Assembly (NCBI GenBank): GCA_003243425.1
Contig: QFQP01000032.1
Location: forward strand, 1-64,000
Length of the DNA: 64,000 bases
Direction: 5' to 3'
Source: Archangium gephyra
Lineage (GTDB): Bacteria; Myxococcota; Myxococcia; Myxococcales; Myxococcaceae
In this document: positions 9,358 to 16,850 of the stretch, one piece after another
Layout: each line of letters starts with the position of its first letter
How positions within the stretch are numbered: the stretch's first letter is position 1
Position numbers and translations under genes: made by a program
The notes under the pieces: generated by a model
Databases searched by the model: none
What the model saw: the letters and a program-made list of their open reading frames with translations, nothing else
Told to the model about the DNA's origin: nothing

Positions 9358-10245
9358 ATGTCCGGAACGGTCGACCTGAACCAGTTGCCGCTGTTCGTGG
9401 CGGTGGCTGACGCCGCGAGCATGTCGGAAGCCGCGCGCCGCCTGAATCTCCCCAAGTCGTCGGTGAGCCGCGGCATCGCAGCCCTGGAAGAGGCACTGGG
9501 CGTGCAGCTGTTTCACCGCACCACGCGGCAGGTGAAGCTCACGACCGCGGGCGCCAACTTCTACGAGAAGACCGCGCCGCTCGTTTCAATGGTGCGCGAC
9601 GCCACGCACAATCTCCCCGAGCAAGACGGCACGCCGTCGGGCGTGTTGCGCATCACCGCGCCGCCTGACCTCGGCTTCACGTTGCTGCCCGAGCTCTTCT
9701 CGCGCTTCGCCCTTCGTTATCCCGACGTGACGCTCGACGTGCGTCTCTCGAATCGGCTCGAGAACCTGGTGGCCGAAGGCTTCGACGTCGCGCTGCGCAT
9801 CGCGCGCAAGCTGCAGGACTCCACGCTCGTGGCGCGAAAGTTGAATGGGCTGGACCTGAGGCTTTACGCCTCACCGACGTACCTCTCGCGGCGCGGCACG
9901 CCGAAGTCGGTCGAAGAGCTCGAAGGTCACGACTTCGTGGTGTTCCGCACGCTGGCCGGCGAGTTGCCGAAGAACATCAAGGTGAAGGTGCAGACCGACG
10001 ACGTGTTCTTCGCGAGCCAGGCGGTGCGCACGGGCATCGGCATCGGCGCGCTGCCTTCGTTTCTCACGCGCGGCGACGTCGAGAGTGGCGCGGTGGTGTC
10101 GGTGCTCCCGAAGTGGACGAAGGAGGCCGGCTCGCTGTTCTTCGTGCACCCCAGGACGCAGCACGTGCCGCGCAAGGTGACCGCGTTCCGCGACTTTCTG
10201 CTGGAACATCTTCGTCACCATCCGCTGTGCCCCGACGCGCCGTGA
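9358..10245 (+). CDS. LysR-family transcriptional regulator
   Basis: 295 residues, the usual LTTR length. The N-terminal winged helix-turn-helix is clear: FVAVADAASMSEAARRLN, then PKSSVSRGIAALEE and LGVQLFHRTTRQVKLT (residues 12-60). The C-terminal part is a substrate-binding domain of the CrgA-like subgroup (GVLRITAPPDLG near residue 95, RLSNRLENLVAEGFDVALRI near 130). The effector is unknown. It precedes the RiPP operon by 93 bases in the same direction. LTTRs often control divergent targets, so control of that operon is only a possibility. Confidence 0.9.
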   Translation: MSGTVDLNQLPLFVAVADAASMSEAARRLNLPKSSVSRGIAALEEALGVQLFHRTTRQVKLTTAGANFYEKTAPLVSMVRDATHNLPEQDGTPSGVLRITAPPDLGFTLLPELFSRFALRYPDVTLDVRLSNRLENLVAEGFDVALRIARKLQDSTLVARKLNGLDLRLYASPTYLSRRGTPKSVEELEGHDFVVFRTLAGELPKNIKVKVQTDDVFFASQAVRTGIGIGALPSFLTRGDVESGAVVSVLPKWTKEAGSLFFVHPRTQHVPRKVTAFRDFLLEHLRHHPLCPDAP

Positions 10246-10254
10246 ATTCTGTGA

Positions 10255-10315
10255 AACCAACCCACGGAGTGGGCCGTACTGGGTACGTTCCCCAGCGCTC
10301 GACCCCATTTCGGGG
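10255..10315 (+). promoter_or_regulatory. Structured 5' region of the RiPP precursor gene
   Basis: Three short perfect hairpins follow each other: CCCAC/GTGGG (10261-10273), CTGGG/CCCAG (10279-10295) and CCCC/GGGG (10303-10315). AAC at 10255-10257 and CGT at 10275-10277 are 17 bases apart, an arrangement like ECF-sigma promoters. A GGAG before the ATG at 10339 is a good ribosome site. Promoter and leader function are inferred from pattern only. Confidence 0.35.
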
Positions 10316-10338
10316 CAGCGACACACCCGGAGACACAC

Positions 10339-10617
10339 ATGAACAAGAAGCTCATCGGCGCGGTTCTCGGTTCGCTCGTCATCGCTGCTCCTGCGTTTGC
10401 CGGCGACAAGCCTGCCGAGCCCAAGAAGGCTGACGCGAAGAAGACCGACGCCAAGGGTGGCGAGAAGTCGTGTGGCGCCGACGGCAAGAGCTGCTCGGGC
10501 AACATGAAGAAGGAAGAGGCCAAGGGCGGCGAGAAGTCGTGCGGCGCCGATGGCAAGAGCTGCTCGGGCAAGAAGGACGCCAAGGGCGGCGAGAAGACCT
10601 GCTCGGGCAAGAAGTAA
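10339..10617 (+). CDS. Secreted Cys-repeat RiPP precursor (bufferin/HvfA-like)
   Basis: 92 residues. A Sec signal peptide (MNKK, a hydrophobic core, cleavage after APAFA at residue 21) is followed by a Lys/Ala-rich spacer (22-39). Then come two identical 15-residue units GGEKSCGADGKSCSG (residues 40-54 and 63-77) and a partial third, GGEKTCSG (83-90). The five cysteines (45, 52, 68, 75, 88) are all in KSC or KTC triplets. The next genes encode an MNIO enzyme and its DUF2063 partner, the pair that modifies Cys in bufferins, methanobactins and HvfA (EGKCG repeats). So this is most likely the substrate peptide, secreted as a metal-binding metallophore. The exact modification and metal are unknown. 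Confidence 0.75.
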   Translation: MNKKLIGAVLGSLVIAAPAFAGDKPAEPKKADAKKTDAKGGEKSCGADGKSCSGNMKKEEAKGGEKSCGADGKSCSGKKDAKGGEKTCSGKK

Positions 10618-10644
10618 GCGAGCCGTCTCGTCAGCTGCACGGAG

Positions 10645-10676
10645 CGCCCGCACCTCACTGCGGGCGTCTTCTTTTG
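10645..10676 (+). terminator. Intrinsic terminator between precursor and MNIO genes
   Basis: Perfect 8 bp stem CGCCCGCA / TGCGGGCG (10645-10652 with 10659-10666), loop CCTCAC, followed by TCTTCTTTT. It lies 28 bases after the precursor stop and ends before the enzyme start. Partial termination here would give far more precursor than enzyme transcript. Confidence 0.75.
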
Positions 10677-10686
10677 AGGAGTTCAC

Positions 10687-11508
10687 GTGGCGCGGATCGA
10701 AGGCATCGGCGTCGGGTTGCGCTCGTCGTACGCGGCGGAGCTGCTGAGCACTTCGCGCACCGTCGACTGGCTGGAGGTCGTGCCCGAGAACTGGATGTTC
10801 TACGGCGGCAAGCGACGGAAGCTGCTGCGCGAGTTGCGCGAGCGCTACGCGATGGCGCCGCACTCCGTGAGCCTCGACATCGGGGGTGGTGGCCCGCTCG
10901 ACGCGCGCTTCATCGACGGCTTGAACGGGCTGGTGAAGGAGCTCGACGCGCCGTTCTTCAGCGACCACGTGTGCTGGTCCGCGGCGAACGGGAGACCGCT
11001 GCACGACCTGTTGCCGCTGCCGTTCACCAGCGAGGCCGTCGAGCAGGTCGCGCGGCGCTCACGGGAGGCGATGGCGCGTGTCGGCGCGCCGCTGGTGCTC
11101 GAGAACGCGACCTTCTACGCGCACATGCCGGGCGGCGAGATGAACGAGGCGGCGTTCATGCGCGCCTGTGTCGAAGCGGGCGACGTGGAGCTGCTGCTCG
11201 ACCTGAACAACGTGTACGTGAACTCGAAGAACCACGGCTTCGACGCGCGCGCCTTCATCGACCAGATGCCGTTGAACAAGGTGCGCTACTTCCACCTCGC
11301 GGGGCACACGGTCGAAGACGACGTCATCATCGACACGCACATCGGGCCCATCGTCGACGACGTGTGGTCGCTGTATCGCTACGCGCTGAAGAAGGCCGGG
11401 CGGCTGGTGCCGACGCTCATCGAGTGGGACCAGGAGATTCCTCCACTCGACGAGGTCATCGATGAGGTCGACCGCGCGCGCGCCCACGCGAAGGAGGCGC
11501 TGACGTGA
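10687..11508 (+). CDS. MNIO-family (DUF692) peptide-modifying iron enzyme
   Basis: 273 residues starting at GTG 10687, with GAGGAG just upstream. The TIM-barrel family (MbnB, TglH, BufB, HvfB) oxidises Cys residues of precursor peptides using a multinuclear iron centre. The expected ligand segments appear in order: EVVPENW (about 31-37), PHSVSLDIGG, FSDHVCW, LENATFY, LLDLNNVYVN with a nearby NHGFDA, YFHLAGH, DTHIGP and IEWDQEIP. The last four bases overlap the next start (ATGA), so the enzyme and its partner are translationally coupled. Expected reaction: conversion of precursor cysteines to oxazolone/thioamide or thiooxazole groups. Which of these occurs is not readable from sequence. Confidence 0.9.
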   Translation: MARIEGIGVGLRSSYAAELLSTSRTVDWLEVVPENWMFYGGKRRKLLRELRERYAMAPHSVSLDIGGGGPLDARFIDGLNGLVKELDAPFFSDHVCWSAANGRPLHDLLPLPFTSEAVEQVARRSREAMARVGAPLVLENATFYAHMPGGEMNEAAFMRACVEAGDVELLLDLNNVYVNSKNHGFDARAFIDQMPLNKVRYFHLAGHTVEDDVIIDTHIGPIVDDVWSLYRYALKKAGRLVPTLIEWDQEIPPLDEVIDEVDRARAHAKEALT

Positions 11509-12170
11509 AGCTCGCGCGCCTCTTCGACGTGGTCGGCCCGTACCTCGAGGGCAGAAGCACGACCGAGGTGACCCAACGCGCGTTGTGGAACGGCGCGCCG
11601 CTGAAGGACTCGCACCGCCTCGAGATCTACGCGCGCTTCTGCGCGGGGCACCGCGACACCGCGACCGGTGGCGTGCACCAGGTGCTGCGAGAAGTGGCCG
11701 GTGAGCGCTGGGCTTCGCTGGTCGAGGCGTACTTCGTCGACCACCCGATGCACGCGGTGGAGATCAACGAGAACGGCGCGAAGTTGGCCGAGTGGTTGTC
11801 GGCCCGCGACGACGTGCCGACGTGGTGGGCGCAGTTGGCCGACTTCGAATGGTGGGAATGGCAGACGCTGGTCGCGCCGGATTCAGAGAGCGACGCCGAT
11901 GGTGGCGGGCTGCGCATCGCCTCGACGGTCGAGCTGCGGCCGTACGCGTACGACTTCGTGGGTTGGTTGAATGCCGACGCGCGAAGCGACGCGCCCGCCG
12001 CGCGCGACACCCTCGTCATCTTCTGGAGAAATCGAAAGCTCGACGCGCGGCGTGACCGCGTGAGCGCCGAGGAGCTCGCGGTGTTGAAGGCCGTGAACGA
12101 AGGCAGCGCGTTCGAGCGCGACGGCACGTTCGAAGACCTCCACCGCGCGGGCATTCTGCTCGGCGGCTGA
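11505..12170 (+). CDS. DUF2063 (BufC/HvfC-like) partner of MNIO enzyme
   Basis: 221 residues. The N-terminal half fits the DUF2063 pattern: RLEIYARFCAGHRD, then VHQVLREVAGERWASLVEAY and a DHPMHAVEINENGAKLAEWL segment, leading to WWAQLADFEWWEWQ. The C-terminal half has VELRPYAYDFVGW and a strand-rich remainder. In bufferin and Hvf systems this protein presents the precursor to the MNIO enzyme. The start overlaps the MNIO stop by four bases. It ends six bases before a convergent gene. Confidence 0.75.
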   Translation: MKLARLFDVVGPYLEGRSTTEVTQRALWNGAPLKDSHRLEIYARFCAGHRDTATGGVHQVLREVAGERWASLVEAYFVDHPMHAVEINENGAKLAEWLSARDDVPTWWAQLADFEWWEWQTLVAPDSESDADGGGLRIASTVELRPYAYDFVGWLNADARSDAPAARDTLVIFWRNRKLDARRDRVSAEELAVLKAVNEGSAFERDGTFEDLHRAGILLGG

Positions 12171-12176
12171 GCCGCT

Positions 12177-13499
12177 TCAGCCGAGCGTCAACCCGAGGCG
12201 GTGCACCAACTGTCTCAGAAAGCCGGCCTCGTCTTCGAGTCGGAGCCGCTCTTCGTTCGTCGCGTCCTCGCTGTTGCTGCTGACGTGCGGCTCGAACCAG
12301 CCGTCTTCGCACCGGAGCCGCAGCACCAGCCGCGACTGACCGCGCGCGTCGGGGAAGAAGCCGAGCGCCGACTCGTCGAGGCGCAGCGCCGCGAGCCGCT
12401 GAACCAGGTGCGGTGCGGAGCGAGGCGTCACGTCGAGCAGATCGACCCGGAAGGAGCGCAGCGCGCCGGCGCGTGGCAGCAACAATTCAACGTCGTCAGC
12501 CATCACCCGCACCTGCAGCTCGCTGAGCCCCGGCAACAGGTTCGCGTCAGCGAAGCGAAGGGCGTCTTCACGGCGCAACGGGTAGTCGAGCAGGCGCTCG
12601 AGGCGCAGGTCGGCGAGCGCGTCGACGGTCAGCTCGCTGCGGCGCAAGGTGCGCAGCGACTTCATCACCGGGTGCGCGGAGATCCGTGCGTCCCCGGGGC
12701 CCGTGAGCTCCTCCACCGTCGCCCAGAACAGATGCCCCGCTGCTTCGTCACGCAGCCGCTCGAGCGCCGAATTGCCGCTCTCCTTGAGCTCGCATTTGCA
12801 CAACCACCCTTGTGCAAATGCACCACCGGGCTTGAGCACTTTCGCCAGCGGGCCCAGGAGCGCGTCGGCGTTCGCGGTCACGAAGTCGTGCACGTCGTGG
12901 CCCTCGCGCTGCAAGAGCGCCAGGCGCGCGCGGGGGTGGTCGACCTCCAACAGCGCGTCCAACACCACGCGGCGCAGCGCTTCGTTGCGTGGGTCCGCGA
13001 GGAACGCGCGCTGCACCTGCACCCACGGCTCGTCACCGGTGGTCGTCATCGCCGCGTCGAGCTCCGCGAGCCGGGCGTCGAGCTCCGGGCTCAGCGGCAT
13101 GTCCGTCACCTCACCGAGTTCGAGGAACAACAGGTCGAGCTGCGCGCGAAGATGCCGGTGCCACGCGTCGTCAGACCGGGCCGCGTGGTGCGTGGCGCGG
13201 AGCGACTGGAAGGCGCGCACGTCGCGCATGCGGCGCGCGAGCTGACGCACCTCTTCCCAGAACGGGTACGACGTGGCGGCCTTCACCGGCGGTGACGCGT
13301 AGAGCCGCGCCACGAAGCGATCGATTCGCGGGTCCGCGTCGAGCGCTCGCAAGGCCTCCATGCGTTCTCGCAGCTTCGCGCTCTTCCCGGTGAGCGGTGC
13401 CTCGAGCTCCGGCCATGGCCCCCACTTCTCGATGCGGTCTGCGAGCTCGGCGTTCGGCGCCTGGCGCCAGGCCGTGAGCAGCTCGTCCAACAGGTTCAC
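12177..13499 (-). CDS. Unknown myxobacterial protein, upstream-duplicated copy 1
   Basis: GTG start at 13499 was chosen because it overlaps the preceding stop as GTGA; a longer frame from 13529 is also open. The 440-residue protein is Leu/Arg/Asp-rich. About residues 160-190 (AFLADPRNEALRRVVLDALLE) resemble the TIGR02996 repeat-companion pattern. The C-terminal half aligns with the neighbouring gene (HPVMKSLRTLRRSE versus HPVMKSLRTVSRSS; ATVEELTGPGD versus ATVEVLDAAGD). A Leu-rich, LRR-like spacing runs through this half. A perfect AT-rich hairpin lies inside the gene at 12792-12821. No enzymatic motif was recognised. Confidence 0.65.
   Translation of the reverse strand: MNLLDELLTAWRQAPNAELADRIEKWGPWPELEAPLTGKSAKLRERMEALRALDADPRIDRFVARLYASPPVKAATSYPFWEEVRQLARRMRDVRAFQSLRATHHAARSDDAWHRHLRAQLDLLFLELGEVTDMPLSPELDARLAELDAAMTTTGDEPWVQVQRAFLADPRNEALRRVVLDALLEVDHPRARLALLQREGHDVHDFVTANADALLGPLAKVLKPGGAFAQGWLCKCELKESGNSALERLRDEAAGHLFWATVEELTGPGDARISAHPVMKSLRTLRRSELTVDALADLRLERLLDYPLRREDALRFADANLLPGLSELQVRVMADDVELLLPRAGALRSFRVDLLDVTPRSAPHLVQRLAALRLDESALGFFPDARGQSRLVLRLRCEDGWFEPHVSSNSEDATNEERLRLEDEAGFLRQLVHRLGLTLG
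12792..12821. repeat. Perfect 12 bp inverted repeat inside coding sequence
   Basis: GCATTTGCACAA (12792-12803), six-base loop CCACCC, TTGTGCAAATGC (12810-12821). It is AT-rich in a GC-rich gene and uses codons rare here (GCA, TTT, CAA, TTG, AAA). Its left arm plus CC, read on the minus strand, matches 13 of 14 bases of the left side of the MarR-site palindrome at 27702. Confidence 0.8.
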
Positions 13500-14290
13500 G
13501 TCGAGACTCCCAGCGCGCGCAGCTGCCACATGAGGAACCGGTGGGCGTCGTCGACGCGCTGGCGCACCTCGGCCGTCGCGGCGTGGAGGTCGCGCGTGGC
13601 GTGCCAGTCGTACGACGCGCCCCGGCGCCAGACCTCGAGCAGCAACCGTCCCTGGAAGGAGCCGAAGGCCATCCGCTCCACGCCCGTGCGGTACACGCGC
13701 TCGACGACGTGCGGGTGCGACTCGGGCGTGGCGTCGACGAGGTCGACTCGAAGCGACGTCAGCGCCGCCACGCGCGGGAGCAACGACGCCACCTCGTCAG
13801 CCGCGATGACGACGTGAAGCCCGGTCAATCGCGGCAGCGTGTTCACCGACGACAGCGCGATGACGTCGGCACGCGAAACCCGGTGCTCCAACAGGTGTTC
13901 GAGCTGCGGCGGCAGTTGCGTCACCGCGGCGGAAGAGCGCGACACGGTGCGCAGCGACTTCATCACCGGGTGCGACGACACGGTCGAATCGCCGGCCGCG
14001 TCGAGCACTTCGACGGTCGCCCACAGCGGGTGCCCTGCGAGCCGTGACGCGCCGGCTTTCAACCGCGCGGTGTGCAGCCACCCTTCGACGAAGGTGAACC
14101 CGGGCTCGACGACGTCGACCAGCGGGCCGAGCAGCTCCGCGGTGCCCACACCGCCTTCGAGCCACAGCTTCGCGCGCGGGTGATTCACCTCGAGCAGCGC
14201 GTCCATCAGCACGCGCCGCAGCGACGCGTTCGACGGCTCGGCGAGCATCGCGTTCTGCAGCTCCAGCCAGGGCGGTGCGTCGCCAGACAC
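13496..14290 (-). CDS. Unknown myxobacterial protein, duplicated copy 2
   Basis: 264 residues, paralogous to the following gene over its whole length but lacking that gene's roughly 150-residue N-terminal extension. Shared blocks are LRRVLMDALLEVNHPRAKL, EGWLHTARLKAG, HPVMKSLRT and SLRVDLVDATPESHPH. Its stop and the GTG of the next gene share four bases, so the two are one transcription unit from a tandem duplication. The start lies 26 bases from a divergent gene. Function not recognised. Confidence 0.65.
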   Translation of the reverse strand: MSGDAPPWLELQNAMLAEPSNASLRRVLMDALLEVNHPRAKLWLEGGVGTAELLGPLVDVVEPGFTFVEGWLHTARLKAGASRLAGHPLWATVEVLDAAGDSTVSSHPVMKSLRTVSRSSAAVTQLPPQLEHLLEHRVSRADVIALSSVNTLPRLTGLHVVIAADEVASLLPRVAALTSLRVDLVDATPESHPHVVERVYRTGVERMAFGSFQGRLLLEVWRRGASYDWHATRDLHAATAEVRQRVDDAHRFLMWQLRALGVST

Positions 14291-14316
14291 GCGGTCGCTT
14301 CTTACAATGCACGCCC

Positions 14317-15618
14317 ATGTCGCTGCTCCCGCTGATTCTCGCCGCCACGCAATTCACCATCACGCCGGTGCTGGCAAAGAAGCAGCTGCTCGTGGAGGTC
14401 AGGCTCGATGGTCCGGTGAGCTCGCTGTGCGTCGACATGCCCGGCGCGCAGGCCGCCATCAGCGGGCTCGAGAGCGACCACGCCTACGAGGGCTGCTTCT
14501 TCGCGCCGAAGGGCACCGCGTATCGCTACACGGTCGACCTCGCGGCGCTGCGACGCATTCGCAACGACCCCGACTTTGCCACCGAGCTCAACGGCAGCTG
14601 GCTGTTTCAAGACGCGGCGGTGCTGGTGCACCCCGCGCCACTGGGGGCGAGCGCGCCACTCGAGGTGAAGTTCAAGCTGCCCAAGGGCGTCACCGTGGCC
14701 ACCCCGTGGGACACGCGCAACGACGGCACGTTCGTGTTCAACGGCGCGCAGCACGACGCCGGTGCCTACGTCGCGCTCGGCACGCTGCGCTCCCTGGGCC
14801 GGCTCGACTTCGAGACCTTCTCGGCGCAGCTCACGCTGATGGACGGCCCGAAGAAGGCGACCGATGAACAGCTGCGCGAGTGGGTTCGCCACGCGCTCGA
14901 GAACGTCGGCGGCTACTACCGGAGCAACCCCGGCAACGGCACGCGGCCCCTCCACATCGTGCTGGCCGGCGTGAAGGGCAACGACGAGGCCGGCGTCTTC
15001 GGGTCGGTGCTGCGGCGACGCGAGCCGTCGGTGATGCTGCTGTTCGGCGCCAACGCGACGCGCGGCTTCGAGCGCGACTGGGTGGCCACGCACGAGCTGT
15101 TTCACCTCGGCAATCCGCCCACCACCGGCCGCTTTCCGTGGTTCGTCGAGGGCTTCACCACCTACGTCACCGAGTTGCTGCTCACGCGCTCCGGCGTGCA
15201 GACCGAAGCCGAGCTGTGGAAGGGCCTCGCCGAGAACTTTCGCGCGTACTGTCAGCCGCGCGAGGGCGTGTCGTTGCAGCGCGTGAGCGACGACCTGCGC
15301 AAGAACCACGAGTGGATGCGCGTGTACTGGGGCGGCGCGTGCCTGGCCTGGCGCACCGACGTGGCGATTCGCGTGGCGAGCAGGGGCACCAGGTCGCTCG
15401 ACGACGTGCTGCGCACCTTGCGCAGCGCCGCGCCGCTCACCGAAGACGCGCTGGTGGCAGCCCTCGACAAAGCCGCGGGGAAAAATGTCGCATCATCACA
15501 CCTCGCCGCCACCACGGAGCTGCCGGTGGAGTCGCTCCTGGGTCAGCTCGGCGTGGGCGCCAGGCTCGACGACGACGCGCCTCTGGCCGCGGTTCGAAGC
15601 GCACTCATCGCGCACTGA
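14317..15618 (+). CDS. M61-like (glycyl aminopeptidase-type) metallopeptidase, exported
   Basis: ATG 14317 gives 433 residues with a signal-like N-terminus (MSLLPLILAATQF). Zinc-binding HELFH is at residues 259-263, and the third ligand is probably Glu278 in PWFVEGFTTYV, the gluzincin spacing. Upstream is a beta-rich domain (DAAVLVHPAPLG, VATPWDTR) like the N-terminal domain of M61 peptidases. It is shorter than classical M61 enzymes (about 550-600) and lacks an obvious PDZ domain. A longer frame from 14275 exists but has no signal peptide at its start. Confidence 0.75.
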   Translation: MSLLPLILAATQFTITPVLAKKQLLVEVRLDGPVSSLCVDMPGAQAAISGLESDHAYEGCFFAPKGTAYRYTVDLAALRRIRNDPDFATELNGSWLFQDAAVLVHPAPLGASAPLEVKFKLPKGVTVATPWDTRNDGTFVFNGAQHDAGAYVALGTLRSLGRLDFETFSAQLTLMDGPKKATDEQLREWVRHALENVGGYYRSNPGNGTRPLHIVLAGVKGNDEAGVFGSVLRRREPSVMLLFGANATRGFERDWVATHELFHLGNPPTTGRFPWFVEGFTTYVTELLLTRSGVQTEAELWKGLAENFRAYCQPREGVSLQRVSDDLRKNHEWMRVYWGGACLAWRTDVAIRVASRGTRSLDDVLRTLRSAAPLTEDALVAALDKAAGKNVASSHLAATTELPVESLLGQLGVGARLDDDAPLAAVRSALIAH

Positions 15619-15633
15619 CTGGTACGAAGCCGC

Positions 15634-16302
15634 GTGCCGACTCGCCGAACGCCGACGTGGATCTCTCTGGGAGGCGCGTGGCTCGCGCTCATCGCCGGCT
15701 ACGTGAATGCGCTCGGGTTCCTCGGCGCGGCGCGGCGCGGCCTCTCGCACGTGACGGGTCAGGTCACCGAGCTGGCCATCGAAATGTCCGACGGGCACAC
15801 CGAGATCGCCGGCAGCACGGCGCTGCTCGTCGCGATGTTCTTCCTCGGCGCTGCCATCTCGGGCGCGTTGATCAGCGACGGTGAGGTCTCGGTGAGCGGC
15901 CGCCGCTACGGCGTGGTGCTGCTGCTCGAATCAGCGGTGCTGGCCACCGCCGGCGTGTTGATGCCGCGGCACCCGTGGTGGGCGGTGAAGCTCATGCCTC
16001 TGGCCATGGGCATGCAGAACGCGCTCGCCACCTCGTATTCGGGAGCGGTGGTGAGAACCACGCACGTCACCGGGCTGGTCACCGACCTGGGGTTGCTTCT
16101 GGGCCGCACACTGCGCGGCGAAGACGTCGACACCGCGCGCCTCAAGCTGCTGGCGCTGCTGTTCTTCAGCTTCTTCCTCGGCGGCATTCTCGGCGTGGAG
16201 GCGACGCGCTCCATCGGCGAGAAGAGCCTGTTCGTCGCTTCGGAGGCGCTCGCGCTGGCGGCGATCGACTGGCGGTACGTGTCGACGCGCGCGGCGCGCT
16301 GA
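15634..16302 (+). CDS. DUF1275 (YoaK-like) membrane protein
   Basis: 222 residues from GTG 15634, 15 bases after the peptidase gene. Six hydrophobic segments are visible. Family marks are AGYVNALGFLG near the start, SHVTGQVTELAI, MGMQNALATSYSGAVVRTTHVTG in the middle (the conserved QNA and TTHVTG), and FFLGGILGV. DUF1275 proteins are inner-membrane proteins of unknown transport role. Confidence 0.85.
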   Translation: MPTRRTPTWISLGGAWLALIAGYVNALGFLGAARRGLSHVTGQVTELAIEMSDGHTEIAGSTALLVAMFFLGAAISGALISDGEVSVSGRRYGVVLLLESAVLATAGVLMPRHPWWAVKLMPLAMGMQNALATSYSGAVVRTTHVTGLVTDLGLLLGRTLRGEDVDTARLKLLALLFFSFFLGGILGVEATRSIGEKSLFVASEALALAAIDWRYVSTRAAR

Positions 16303-16304
16303 GC

Positions 16305-16730
16305 TCAGCGGAGCCGCGCCCAGTCGATGAGCAGCTTCTTCTCGGCGTCGGTCAACTTCGCCTCGCGGTGGCCGAGCACGTAGAGCGCCTCGGGCATCTC
16401 GCCGCGCGAGATCATCTCTTCGGTCTCCTCGAGTTTGTGGGCGCGGCGCTTGTCGTCGTACGCGTCCCACTCCGAGAAGTTCAGCTCACGGCGGCCCTCG
16501 TCGACGTGGTGCGCGACCAGCCACGAGACCGGCGCCACGTTCGAGTACCAGGGCCACTTCGTTTCGTTGCTGTGGCAGTCGTAGCAGGCGCGCTCGAGCA
16601 GCACCTTCACCTCGGCCGGCGCTTCGACCTCACGGGTGATGGGCGGGTTGGTCTTCTCGGGGCGAATCAATTGAATGGCGAGCAGCGCCACCGCCAACCC
16701 CAGCAACACCTTGAGCAGCACCGTCTTCAT
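16305..16730 (-). CDS. Haem-binding domain protein, membrane anchored
   Basis: 141 residues from ATG 16730. The N-terminus is one transmembrane helix (4-22), placing the domain outside the cytoplasm. CYDCH (49-53) followed by SNETKWPWYSNVAPVSWL is the signature of the small haem-binding domain family found in Bacteroidota and Myxococcota. The rest (ELNFSEWDAYDDKRRAHKLEE, EMPEALYVLGH) is the conserved tail. A longer upstream frame is present but lacks the hydrophobic start. It is convergent with the DUF1275 gene, with stops two bases apart. Confidence 0.85.
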   Translation of the reverse strand: MKTVLLKVLLGLAVALLAIQLIRPEKTNPPITREVEAPAEVKVLLERACYDCHSNETKWPWYSNVAPVSWLVAHHVDEGRRELNFSEWDAYDDKRRAHKLEETEEMISRGEMPEALYVLGHREAKLTDAEKKLLIDWARLR

Positions 16731-16850
16731 GCGCGTCACGTACTGAGGACCGTCGACGCCCACAATGCGTGAAGACCTCCCCGCGAGGGGGTGATGTGCC
16801 CCGCTGGCCCACTGGTACGAGCCACGCCCCCAACCCCAAGGAGATTTCCG

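Noticed and set aside
16783..16797. CCCC-GCGA-GGGG hairpin upstream of the propeller lipoprotein
   Set aside because: Only four base pairs and no T-run; likely chance in GC-rich DNA.
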